Positions 18,561-26,281 of a stretch of DNA of 64,000 bases are shown piece after piece. Made by a program: the position numbers and the translations under genes. The stretch covers positions 1-64,000 of the forward strand of contig NZ_FPAP01000005.1 of NCBI RefSeq assembly GCF_900116415.1, given 5' to 3'. Position 1 is the first letter of the stretch, and each line of letters begins with the position of its first letter. This stretch comes from Chryseobacterium formosense (lineage in GTDB: Bacteria > Bacteroidota > Bacteroidia > Flavobacteriales > Weeksellaceae). Under the pieces are notes generated by a model. That model searched no databases. It was not told the origin of the DNA and saw only the letters and a list, made by a program, of their open reading frames with translations.

Positions 18561-19031
18561 AAAAACACAAATGATGAAAAAAAATTTATTACCTTGACTT
18601 GTTCCCTCATTCAAGGCTTTGTAAAATTACAATATTATTTTTAATTTCAAAATGCTACAATACTTTTTCTTACAATTTTATGAAAAATTTATGATTTGAA
18701 AGTTTAAGATTTTATATTTATCTCTAAATATAGATTTACAGTTATCGCTAAAATATTAATTTTGCGAATAAAATTAATAAAATTTACTTTAAACAATAAT
18801 ATTTTTTAAAAACAATAAAAATAGCATACGAATAAAAAAAATTAACCAATTTTAATATAAAACTACAATTTCATGATGCTAAGCAAACTTGAAATTGTAG
18901 TTTTAAAAGAAAAATAAGTACAAATTGCTTCAGTAAGAAGCATAAAATATAATTTTCAAGAAGAAAATGAAATTTTCGATAGGCATTTGTTACTTCGCAA
19001 AAATTTAAAGCAAAGCTTTTTCATACGATAG

Positions 19032-19066
19032 ATCAAAAAAAAACCATAGATAAAAATCTATGGTTT
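19032..19066 (-). terminator. terminator after tRNA-Met
   Basis: An 11-bp perfect stem (19041-19051 with 19056-19066), AAAA loop, is followed on the minus strand by nine T residues. It lies nine bases past the tRNA 3' end. Confidence 0.9.
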
Positions 19067-19074
19067 AAAATATG

Positions 19075-19148
19075 TAGCGAAGACGGGAATTGAACCCGTG
19101 ACCTCAGGGTTATGAATCCTGCGCTCTAACCAACTGAGCTACCTCGCC
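19075..19148 (-). tRNA. tRNA-Met (CAT)
   Basis: The minus strand folds into a 74-base cloverleaf: acceptor GGCGAGG paired to CTTCGCT with a G-U at position 1-72, D arm GCTC...GAGC, anticodon loop TTCATAA giving anticodon CAT, and T arm ACGGG-TTCAATT-CCCGT. CCA is not encoded. The anticodon stem lacks the three consecutive G-C pairs of initiator tRNA, so an elongator methionine tRNA is likely. A lysidine-modified isoleucine tRNA cannot be excluded from sequence alone. Confidence 0.93.
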
Positions 19149-19192
19149 GTTTTGGTGGTGCAAATATAGAAAATATTTACTAACCTCCAAAA

Positions 19193-20476
19193 TTATTTTA
19201 GCTTTAAATATTCCAAAACATCTCCAACATGATTTGGCTTGCTGATTATCTTATTGTTAGCATCCAAAATAAAATAAGTAGGTGTTGCATGAATATTGTA
19301 AGTTTCCGCAAAAGAACTGTTCCAACCCCTCAATTCCGAATCATTGATCCATGGAAAAGCAGCAATTTTTGTGGTATACGAATTTTTATCTGTATCTAAA
19401 GACAAACCTATTACCTGGATATTTTTATCCTGAAGATCTTTATATTTTGTCAACAGTTTTGGTAATTCGTTTTCACAATGAGAACAAGTGGAAGACCAAA
19501 ATACAATTACCTTTTTATCAGCTTTTACATCCGCAATGGTCTTTGCCGTAGTATTGACAGGTGAATAGAATTTATAAGCCGGAAAAACAGCTCCTAAATC
19601 GGTTGCAGCATTAGATTTTAAAGTTGATGCAAGACGATCATTTATCGTACACTTTAAATTTTTAGCAAGAGTAAGATATTTGGTCTTGAATTCGTTCATG
19701 TCATAGACATCAAAAATATCGATCAATTCAGAAAGAACCGTTTGTCCTCTCGGAGTTTCTACATTCAATCTATTGATCAGTGTATCCACAGATGTGCTGA
19801 CATTTGTATTTCCTCCCACATTCAGATATGAAACCAAAAGAGGTCTTAAAAGCGAGGAGCTCTCCAACATATCGTTTGATTTATCAATAAAGTTTACAAT
19901 CTCTTCCTGAGTTGCTTTTTTAGAAGAATCGTTAGAAAGAAATTTGTTGTAATTTGTATTATAATAATATACGAAAGGGTTTTTAGTCTGATCAACTGAA
20001 TTTGTCCCAGACAATTTTCCCATTTCACTGATTAAAGCTTTTCCAAACTCAGTATTATCTTTATAATATTCTTTAATCTGAGCTAAAGCAGGAAGTATGA
20101 TTTCTTTTTTCTGAGAAGATTCCTGTATATTATTCATCAGCTCATTCGCTTCGTCAAGATAAATAATATTCTGAATTTTATTTGCTTTGGTTTCCAGCTT
20201 AATGTTTACATTTTTATTTTCCGAAATAAAGCTTACAGAATTATTGGTATTGGGAAAATATATTTTCATCATTCCGGAATAATTTTTTGGATATTTAAAA
20301 GTCCATGAATTATTCTTATTTTTTTCTTTAGTAAAAATGATGTCTTTAGAACCATTCAGAGTATACAATACAGCATCCTGTTCATTAAAATCTGGCTGAG
20401 TCTGTATATTAACAGAAAATTGTGCATTCATTGAAAATACAAATACAGTTCCTGACAGCATAAATATCTTTTTCAT
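19193..20476 (-). CDS. secreted TlpA-like thioredoxin-fold protein
   Basis: This 427-residue protein has an N-terminal signal peptide (MKKIFMLSGTVFVFSMNAQ), a central helical region of about 230 residues without a recognised fold, and a C-terminal TlpA/ResA-type thioredoxin domain from about residue 290. The redox motif is STCSHC, followed by a cis-proline ATPTYF stretch. It probably reduces or isomerises disulfides in the periplasm; the partner is unknown. The tRNA gene begins 44 bases downstream on the same strand. No separate terminator is seen between them. Confidence 0.88.
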   Translation of the reverse strand: MKKIFMLSGTVFVFSMNAQFSVNIQTQPDFNEQDAVLYTLNGSKDIIFTKEKNKNNSWTFKYPKNYSGMMKIYFPNTNNSVSFISENKNVNIKLETKANKIQNIIYLDEANELMNNIQESSQKKEIILPALAQIKEYYKDNTEFGKALISEMGKLSGTNSVDQTKNPFVYYYNTNYNKFLSNDSSKKATQEEIVNFIDKSNDMLESSSLLRPLLVSYLNVGGNTNVSTSVDTLINRLNVETPRGQTVLSELIDIFDVYDMNEFKTKYLTLAKNLKCTINDRLASTLKSNAATDLGAVFPAYKFYSPVNTTAKTIADVKADKKVIVFWSSTCSHCENELPKLLTKYKDLQDKNIQVIGLSLDTDKNSYTTKIAAFPWINDSELRGWNSSFAETYNIHATPTYFILDANNKIISKPNHVGDVLEYLKLK

Positions 20477-20556
20477 AAGTAGATATTAATTATTTTATAG
20501 TAATAATCACATTATTCAAATACCTACTTCGGTATTCGTAGGGATTTAATATGTAA

Positions 20557-20587
20557 AAATAGAAAAACTCTCTGACTAATCAGAGAG
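20557..20587 (-). terminator. terminator of the T9SS/PID-CTERM operon
   Basis: An 8-bp stem (CTCTCTGA, 20568-20575, with 20580-20587) around a 4-base loop is followed on the minus strand by TTTTTCTATTTT. It lies 23 bases after the PID-CTERM stop. Confidence 0.85.
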
Positions 20588-20610
20588 CTTTACATATTTT
20601 AATATAATTT

Positions 20611-20841
20611 TTATATTTTTTGAGTCCTGTATTTTGTAGCGAAGAAACCAATTCCAAGAATTGCAACCGCAGCCAAAATATAAACATACATGTCAATCGG
20701 AGAAGTCGGACTACAAGGAGGTGACCCTGCAATTGGAGCCCCACACGGCACACCTGGACCATTTGATTGAGCATTCACTAAACTAAAAGACACAACAAAT
20801 AGTGCTAAAAGTATTTTTTTGTCGAAAAATCTCATCATCAT
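20611..20841 (-). CDS. PID-CTERM protein-sorting domain small protein
   Basis: This 76-residue protein has an N-terminal signal peptide (ending near VNAQ), a short cysteine- and proline-rich stretch (GVPCGAPIAGSPPCSP), then SPIDMYVYILAAVAILGIGFF and a basic tail. A PID triplet before a membrane helix and basic cluster is the layout of the PID-CTERM sorting signal described in Bacteroidota. The processing enzyme and destination are unknown. It begins three bases after the stop of a T9SS substrate gene, so the two are made together. Three tandem ATGs (20841, 20838, 20835) leave the exact start open. Confidence 0.8.
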   Translation of the reverse strand: MMMRFFDKKILLALFVVSFSLVNAQSNGPGVPCGAPIAGSPPCSPTSPIDMYVYILAAVAILGIGFFATKYRTQKI

Positions 20842-20844
20842 GTT

Positions 20845-22848
20845 TTATTTAATTAATATTTTGGAGTTTACAATAGTTCCGTCATTACCTACAACTTTAA
20901 CCACATATACAGCTTTAAGTTGAGAATCTAGCTTTATAACATAGTCAGTATTCGTTTTAACAGATTTCTCTGAAACAACTAGTTTTCCGCTTGCATCAAA
21001 TACTTCAATAGAAGCAGATTTCCATTCCGGATCAAATCGAACGATATAATTATCGATAGCAGGATGATACGTAATCAAAGTTCTAGATTGAGGTTTAACT
21101 TCACCAGTACCCAAAACACTCTGAGGAGCACCGTAGTATAGACCATAATTGGTATTTGAAACAGGAATTACATCTCCTTGTTTAATCTGTACAGCCTGAC
21201 CATTTGCTACTGAATAATAGAATCCTGTTCCGCCTGAAAGAACATGAGTATTATTTGCTACCAAATTTGCGTTATCTCTGATCTCAAACTTTAATGAAGC
21301 TACATTATTACCGAAAACACTCATGTCAATTCTCTTACCAAGATAATTGGTTTCGTTTGCTTCGTTAATGTATAATCTATAAGTAGAAGAGTAATTAGGA
21401 TCAATTCCTCCTGTAGCACTTTCTTCAAAAGTCTGAATAATTGCAGACGGAGTAGTAACTGCCTGAACAGAACTTGTATTAGAGTTTTGGATATGACCGG
21501 TAGCATAATCAGGAGAAACCACATAATAAGTTTCACCAATCTGATTACCATTAGCGTCTAAAGCTAAAACTCCTAACTGTTTAATCGTTCCGTAGTTTGT
21601 ATTTTTAGCAGCTGTTACACCATATGAAGTGGTGGCAGCTCTTGGAGTAGCACTGAATCTTCTTAAATTATCAAAATCTAGCAGTTGATCTGTTCCATTT
21701 CTTAATTTAATTTTGAAAGTACCCAAAGGCTTTATAACAAGCGCATCATAATTACCGTTTGGCACTCCACTTGCCGAAAAAGTAAGATTTTGAGTTGTCG
21801 CATACGATGATGTTGTACCTGTAGTTGAATTATAAACTACATTCTGGGGATCTACACTTATACCCCAAACATTGTTTCCAAAATCATTGTTATCCGTAAC
21901 TGCAGTTCCTTCGTCATAAGCTATCAATGACAGGTCAATATTCGTTAAATATGGATTTGAGAATTGATAGGTAAATTTCCCCCAATCTCCTGTCCAAGCC
22001 GTTGCTGTACTAAAGCTGTCGAATATATAAGTTTTATATTGCTCGTAATAGAAATTCTGATTGTTACCCGTTCCTAAACCGAAAGAAACGGCCGTTTGCG
22101 GAGCTGATGTTAATGGAATTCTGTTTGCACCGTTAATTCCATCCGCAAAAGGAGAACCTTTAACTGTGTGAAGAGTTTCCGTAGTCCAGTTTGTAGTTCC
22201 TGCTGTAAAATAGGCAGTTCTATCTGCAGCGGTAGTTACACTTGTAGGAGACAAAGCATCAATAGTGATTCCTGGCTGGGTGAAACTCGTGATTGGAGCA
22301 GTTACAGGGATTGATCCGTCCCATCGAAGACTTGCATTGTTCCACTTCAGGATTTCTCTTCCACCCCATCTTGTATTATTGAATGCATTTGCTCCGCCAC
22401 CTAGTTCAGTACCTAAATCAGAGAAAGATTTTCCGATGAAAGGAATACCAAACTGTTGATATGCACCGTGCTTTGTAGCAGCATACTCTTTATCAACAAT
22501 ACCCGTGATATTTCCTTGAGGTATTCCCGTGATGTAAAGCTGACCATATGTTGCACTTACAGGTGCACCAGGATTCAGACGAAGAACAATATTTGTACCG
22601 TCTGTCTTTGGATCTGTTGCAGTAGTAGTAATGGTTCTAAGAACATCTGATGAACCGTTACCCACGACCATCATGTTTCCATAAAGGTCAATATTTCCGG
22701 AACCTCTTGTCTGAAGACCGCCTCCGTTATAAACAAGAGTTCCGTTACTCACATACATCTTAGCAGTATTGTCTACATGAAGTAGTACCTGCGCCTGAAC
22801 AGATAACCCAATCGCTAAAAGCCCTATAGTTAATAAATTTTTTTTCAT
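20845..22848 (-). CDS. large secreted protein with T9SS type A sorting domain
   Basis: This 667-residue protein has a signal peptide (MKKNLLTIGLLAIGLSVQAQ), a long beta-rich region rich in Thr, Asn and Gly with no recognised catalytic motif, and a C-terminal domain of about 75 residues (IEVFDASGKLVVSEK ... VYVVKVVGNDGTIVNSKILIK) typical of T9SS type A signals. It should pass through SprA and be anchored or released at the surface. It probably has an adhesin or matrix role, but no function can be stated. It is the first gene of a two-gene operon with the PID-CTERM protein. Confidence 0.88.
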   Translation of the reverse strand: MKKNLLTIGLLAIGLSVQAQVLLHVDNTAKMYVSNGTLVYNGGGLQTRGSGNIDLYGNMMVVGNGSSDVLRTITTTATDPKTDGTNIVLRLNPGAPVSATYGQLYITGIPQGNITGIVDKEYAATKHGAYQQFGIPFIGKSFSDLGTELGGGANAFNNTRWGGREILKWNNASLRWDGSIPVTAPITSFTQPGITIDALSPTSVTTAADRTAYFTAGTTNWTTETLHTVKGSPFADGINGANRIPLTSAPQTAVSFGLGTGNNQNFYYEQYKTYIFDSFSTATAWTGDWGKFTYQFSNPYLTNIDLSLIAYDEGTAVTDNNDFGNNVWGISVDPQNVVYNSTTGTTSSYATTQNLTFSASGVPNGNYDALVIKPLGTFKIKLRNGTDQLLDFDNLRRFSATPRAATTSYGVTAAKNTNYGTIKQLGVLALDANGNQIGETYYVVSPDYATGHIQNSNTSSVQAVTTPSAIIQTFEESATGGIDPNYSSTYRLYINEANETNYLGKRIDMSVFGNNVASLKFEIRDNANLVANNTHVLSGGTGFYYSVANGQAVQIKQGDVIPVSNTNYGLYYGAPQSVLGTGEVKPQSRTLITYHPAIDNYIVRFDPEWKSASIEVFDASGKLVVSEKSVKTNTDYVIKLDSQLKAVYVVKVVGNDGTIVNSKILIK

Positions 22849-22884
22849 TGTATCTCAGTTTTTGTGTTAGTACAATATTCTATG

Positions 22885-22892
22885 CAAAGATA
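22885..22892 (-). promoter_or_regulatory. -7 element of the T9SS/PID-CTERM operon
   Basis: The minus strand reads TATCTTTG, exactly TAnnTTTG, 37 bases before the ATG at 22848. The upstream region is a T-run rather than a clear TTTG. It lies in the 72-base gap after clpX. Confidence 0.55.
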
Positions 22893-22920
22893 TAATTTTT
22901 TTCTAAAAAAAAAGTTAAAA

Positions 22921-24108
22921 TTATTTATTAATCAAAATATTATCATTTGTTAATATTATTTCATCGTGATCACCTACCGTAAACATGTAGTCTTCAAGCA
23001 CCTTTTCGGTGGTTCCGCGAAGTCCTCTTGCTCCTAAACCTTTTTCCATTGTTTCATCGACGATACTTTCTATTGCTTCATCAGTGAAGACTAATTTTGT
23101 CCCATCCATCTTAAAAAGTTCCACGAACTGATTGACGATTGAGTTTTTAGGCTCTTTCATAATCCTGATCATCGTTTCTTTTGTAAGTTTTTCGAGATAT
23201 GTGATGATTGGAAATCTTCCCAAAAGTTCGGGAATTAATCCGAAAGAACGAAGATCGATGGCATTAATATTTGTTAATACATATTCATCCTCTTCTACTT
23301 TATTGATTTTTTCTGCACTGAAACCAATTGCCTGCTTATTCATTCTTCTTTCAATGATTTCTTTAATACCATCAAAAGCTCCGCCAGCAATAAATAAAAT
23401 ATTTTGTGTATTCACCTGGATGTATTTCTGATCCGGATGCTTTCTTCCACCCTGTGGCGGAACATTTACGATACTTCCTTCCAGAAGCTTCAGTAAACCC
23501 TGCTGAACACCTTCACCAGAAACATCTCTCGTGATACTCGGATTATCTGATTTTCTAGCAATTTTATCAATCTCATCAATAAAGACAATTCCTTTTTCTG
23601 CTTTTTCGACATCATAATCGGCAACCATTAAAAGTCTTGAAAGAATACTTTCCACATCTTCACCGACGTATCCCGCTTCCGTAAGAATCGTTGCATCAAC
23701 AATACAGAAAGGAACATTTAATTCTTTAGCAATTGTTTTAGCCAAAAGCGTTTTTCCTGTTCCTGTCTCACCAATCATAATGATGTTGGATTTCTCCAAC
23801 TCTACCTCTCTATTCTCTTCTTTTGCATGAAGAAGTCTTTTATAATGATTGTAGACCGCAATTGCAAGTTGTTTTTTAGCCTGATCCTGCCCGATAACGT
23901 ATTGATTCAGAAATTCTTTAATTTCTTTAGGTTTTTTAAGCTCATCAATACTTTCTGCAGGTGAAAAACCGGCAGAAGAAACTGTATCTTTTACAATGGA
24001 ATGAGCCTGCTCGATACAGTTTTCACAAATAAAGCCATTTTGTCCCGAAATCAGCATCTGCACTTCATTTCTTTTCTTACCACAGAAAGAACATTGGTTT
24101 GGATTCAT
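22921..24108 (-). CDS. clpX: ATP-dependent Clp protease ATP-binding subunit ClpX
   Basis: ClpX unfolds tagged proteins and feeds them to ClpP. The 395-residue product has the N-terminal four-cysteine zinc domain (CSFCGKKR and CENC), Walker A GETGTGKT, Walker B VFIDEID, the RKSDNPSITRDVSGEGVQQGLLK stretch split around the pore and sensor residues, and a C-terminal small domain ending in GLGARGLRG. clpP is not adjacent. A terminator separates it from the HIT-greA unit upstream, so it is probably transcribed alone. Confidence 0.97.
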   Translation of the reverse strand: MNPNQCSFCGKKRNEVQMLISGQNGFICENCIEQAHSIVKDTVSSAGFSPAESIDELKKPKEIKEFLNQYVIGQDQAKKQLAIAVYNHYKRLLHAKEENREVELEKSNIIMIGETGTGKTLLAKTIAKELNVPFCIVDATILTEAGYVGEDVESILSRLLMVADYDVEKAEKGIVFIDEIDKIARKSDNPSITRDVSGEGVQQGLLKLLEGSIVNVPPQGGRKHPDQKYIQVNTQNILFIAGGAFDGIKEIIERRMNKQAIGFSAEKINKVEEDEYVLTNINAIDLRSFGLIPELLGRFPIITYLEKLTKETMIRIMKEPKNSIVNQFVELFKMDGTKLVFTDEAIESIVDETMEKGLGARGLRGTTEKVLEDYMFTVGDHDEIILTNDNILINK

Positions 24109-24125
24109 TTTAAATATAGATATTT

Positions 24126-24160
24126 TAAAGAAAATCGTAAAAAATTACTTTTTTACGATT
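24126..24160 (-). terminator. terminator of greA-HIT
   Basis: A 12-bp perfect stem (24133-24144 with 24149-24160), TTAC loop, continues on the minus strand into TTTTCTTT. It lies 12 bases after the HIT gene stop and ahead of clpX. Confidence 0.85.
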
Positions 24161-24172
24161 CTCTGATATTTG

Positions 24173-24562
24173 TTAAGAATTAATAATTGAATTTTGAATT
24201 TCTGAATATTCTTCCGGGCTAAGTTTCAGCCTTTCGTTTCTGAAATTCATATCTTCCATTTTGTTTAGAGGAATTAAATGAATATGAGTATGCGGAACTT
24301 CTAATCCCACTACTGCCACTCCTACTCTTATGCAAGGAACTGCATTTTTCACTTTTTTAGCAACTTCCTGAGCAAAGGCCCAAAGACCTTTGTATTCCTC
24401 TGTTTCCATATCGAAAATAAGGTCTACTTCTTTTTTAGGAACAACCAATGTATGACCTTTTACCAAAGGCATCGCATCAAGAAATGCCACGAAGTTTTCG
24501 TCCTCTGCAATTTTGTATGCAGGAATTTCGCCATTGATAATTTTAGTGAAAATCGTACTCAT
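24173..24562 (-). CDS. HIT family nucleotide hydrolase
   Basis: This 129-residue protein carries the histidine triad HTHIHL near residue 92 and the N-terminal TIFTKIINGEIPAYKI typical of the Hint branch, which hydrolyses AMP-linked phosphoramidates such as adenosine 5'-phosphoramidate. It acts in the cytoplasm. It follows greA by 20 bases on the same strand, a pairing common in Bacteroidota, and the two share a terminator. Confidence 0.93.
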   Translation of the reverse strand: MSTIFTKIINGEIPAYKIAEDENFVAFLDAMPLVKGHTLVVPKKEVDLIFDMETEEYKGLWAFAQEVAKKVKNAVPCIRVGVAVVGLEVPHTHIHLIPLNKMEDMNFRNERLKLSPEEYSEIQNSIINS

Positions 24563-24582
24563 ATTATCTTCATTAAATTTAT

Positions 24583-25053
24583 CTACAAAGTTATTTCTAA
24601 AACTTCAAACGACAATTTATTTCCGTTTGGAAGTACAATTTCTGCTGCCTCACCGACAGCCTTACCTAATAAACCTTTAGCAATAGGGGTATTTACTGAT
24701 ATTTTCCCGCTTTTCAGATCGCTTTCATTATCAGGTACCAAAGTGAAAACCTGTTCTTTTTTAGTATCTTTATTTAGAAGTCTTACCGTTGTAAGAATAG
24801 AAACCTTTGAGGTATCCAGCTGGCTTTCATCTATAATTTTTGAGACTGAAATCACATCTTTCAGTTTAGAAATTCTCATTTCAAGCATTCCTTGTGCTTC
24901 TTTAGCGGCATCATACTCTGCATTTTCAGACAAGTCTCCTTTATCTCTTGCTTCTGCAATCTGTTGAGTAATTTTTGGTCTTTCAATCGTTTCCAGCTGC
25001 TCCAGCTCGGCTTTCATTTTGTCCAAACCTTCCTTGGTTACATAGCTTGCCAT
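24583..25053 (-). CDS. greA: transcription elongation factor GreA
   Basis: GreA rescues backtracked RNA polymerase by stimulating transcript cleavage. The 156-residue product has an N-terminal coiled coil (residues about 1-75) with acidic tip DKGDLSENAEYDAA, then the C-terminal FKBP-like domain including SPIAKGLLGK-type sequence (NTPIAKGLLGKAVGE). The ATG at 25053 gives the canonical MASYVTKEGLDKM start; upstream in-frame codons lie inside the leader. The leader contains a terminator-like hairpin at 25078-25103 and a TATATTTG promoter element at 25137. Confidence 0.96.
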   Translation of the reverse strand: MASYVTKEGLDKMKAELEQLETIERPKITQQIAEARDKGDLSENAEYDAAKEAQGMLEMRISKLKDVISVSKIIDESQLDTSKVSILTTVRLLNKDTKKEQVFTLVPDNESDLKSGKISVNTPIAKGLLGKAVGEAAEIVLPNGNKLSFEVLEITL

Positions 25054-25077
25054 AATCTTAAAATTTTGTTTTAGTAT

Positions 25078-25103
25078 AAAAAAATTATCCGACATTTGCC
25101 GGA
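25078..25103 (-). promoter_or_regulatory. terminator-like hairpin in the greA leader
   Basis: In the greA RNA the bases 25103-25088 fold as UCCGGC-AAAU-GUCGGA, a 6-bp stem with one G-U pair, followed by a seven-U run at 25084-25078. It lies between the -7 element and the greA start codon, so it could end transcription early and give a leader RNA of about 50 bases. Confidence 0.5.
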
Positions 25104-25136
25104 CAATGTTTTTGCGTGTTAATCGTTATTGTTCTA

Positions 25137-25144
25137 CAAATATA
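25137..25144 (-). promoter_or_regulatory. greA -7 element
   Basis: The minus strand reads TATATTTG, a perfect TAnnTTTG. It lies in the space shared with the divergent lipoprotein gene at 25162. A TTTG occurs upstream but at 16 rather than about 20 bases. Confidence 0.5.
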
Positions 25145-25161
25145 TAAAAATTTATATTCAA

Positions 25162-25620
25162 ATGAAAAAAACTTTCTCAATCACATCAATTTTCATCTTA
25201 CTGACATTCAGTATTTTAAATATAAATTCCTGCAGTAACCGTGATGATACGGTAAGCTGCTTTCCTTTAACGCCGATCAGTGTCAATTTAAACCTAAATC
25301 TTGCAGCATATAACAACCTCAACTTCGTTGGAGGATGGATTTATGTGGATGAACAACAATCAGGAACAAGAGGCCTGATCGTCGTAAGAACGGCAGACAA
25401 CCCTGCATCATTTAAAGTGTACGACAGAAATGCACCTCATATTTGTCCGGAAAACAATACAACCTTAGAAGTAAAAGATGGCATCAGCATTATTTGCCCA
25501 AAAGACAACGCAACATGGATCTTATTAAGCGGACAACCAACTACAGGATCTTCTCTACCACCTAAAACGTATTTCTGGAATTACGATGCTGCGACAAAAA
25601 ATTTAAGTTTATATAATTAA
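25162..25620 (+). CDS. lipoprotein with a degenerate Rieske-like domain
   Basis: This 152-residue protein has a lipoprotein signal (ILNINSC, cysteine near residue 24). The rest resembles the small Rieske-like lipoproteins of flavobacteria: PHICPENN, then IICPKDNATWILLSG, then a beta-strand tail PPKTYFWNYDAATKNLSL. A true Rieske centre needs two Cys and two His (CxH and CxxH). Here the first site reads HxC and the second has Asp where His is expected, so cluster binding is doubtful. The ATG at 25162 was chosen because it starts the signal peptide. It overlaps dtd by the TAATG junction. Confidence 0.7.
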   Translation: MKKTFSITSIFILLTFSILNINSCSNRDDTVSCFPLTPISVNLNLNLAAYNNLNFVGGWIYVDEQQSGTRGLIVVRTADNPASFKVYDRNAPHICPENNTTLEVKDGISIICPKDNATWILLSGQPTTGSSLPPKTYFWNYDAATKNLSLYN

Positions 25621-26069
25621 TGAAGGTTGTAGTACAGAGAGTTTCTGAAGCTCACGTAAAAGTAGATGAAGAAATAGTAGGGAAAACAGGAAAAGGCTTT
25701 ATGCTTTTAATAGGAATTGATGAAAATGATGAAAGAACAGATGCAGACTGGATCGTTCAAAAGATTCTGAACCTTCGTATTTTTGGCGATGAAAATGGCA
25801 AACTCAATTTATCTATAAAAGATATAGAAGGAGAAATTCTGTGCATCAGCCAATTCACTTTAATTGCGGATTACAAAAAAGGCAACAGACCTTCCTTCAT
25901 TAAAGCTGCAAAACCAGAAAAAGCTATTCCCCTATTTGAATATTTCAAAACCGAACTCTCAAAATCTGATCTTAAAGTTGAAAGCGGAATTTTTGGTGCA
26001 GACATGAAAGTCTCATTGATCAATGACGGACCAGTAACGATTGTAATCGATTCATTTACAAAATCGTAG
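25620..26069 (+). CDS. dtd: D-aminoacyl-tRNA deacylase
   Basis: Dtd removes D-amino acids (and glycine wrongly put on tRNA-Ala) from tRNA, acting in the cytoplasm. The 149-residue product has the family signatures SQFTLIADYKKGNRPSF (residues about 78-95) and the C-terminal GIFGADMKVSLINDGPVTIVID (the Gly-cisPro cross-subunit motif is NDGPVT). Its ATG shares bases with the stop of the preceding lipoprotein gene, indicating translational coupling. Confidence 0.96.
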   Translation: MKVVVQRVSEAHVKVDEEIVGKTGKGFMLLIGIDENDERTDADWIVQKILNLRIFGDENGKLNLSIKDIEGEILCISQFTLIADYKKGNRPSFIKAAKPEKAIPLFEYFKTELSKSDLKVESGIFGADMKVSLINDGPVTIVIDSFTKS

Positions 26070-26174
26070 ACATCTCAATCTATACAATAATTATCATTAT
26101 CTAATGAATTATGAACACACAATAGAGACGATCTATAAAATTCGCAAAAAATACCACATATTCACACCTAGGCA

Positions 26175-26255
26175 TCCGTATTTATACGGAAAAACGCAAT
26201 AATTCATAAAAAAACGCAATTTACGTTAACGATATAGTATTTTTTATTACCTTTA
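26175..26255 (+). promoter_or_regulatory. candidate activator sites and promoter of the 26282 gene
   Basis: A palindrome TCCGTATTTATACGGA lies at 26175-26190. It is followed by two exact direct repeats AAAAACGCAAT at 26190-26200 and 26210-26220, 20 bases apart (about two helical turns). A -7-like TACCTTTA is at 26248-26255 and no -33 element is seen, which fits an activator-dependent promoter. The spacing resembles LytTR-type operators, but the regulator is unknown. Confidence 0.45.
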
Positions 26256-26281
26256 GGAACCGAAACCTAAAACTCTTTAAT

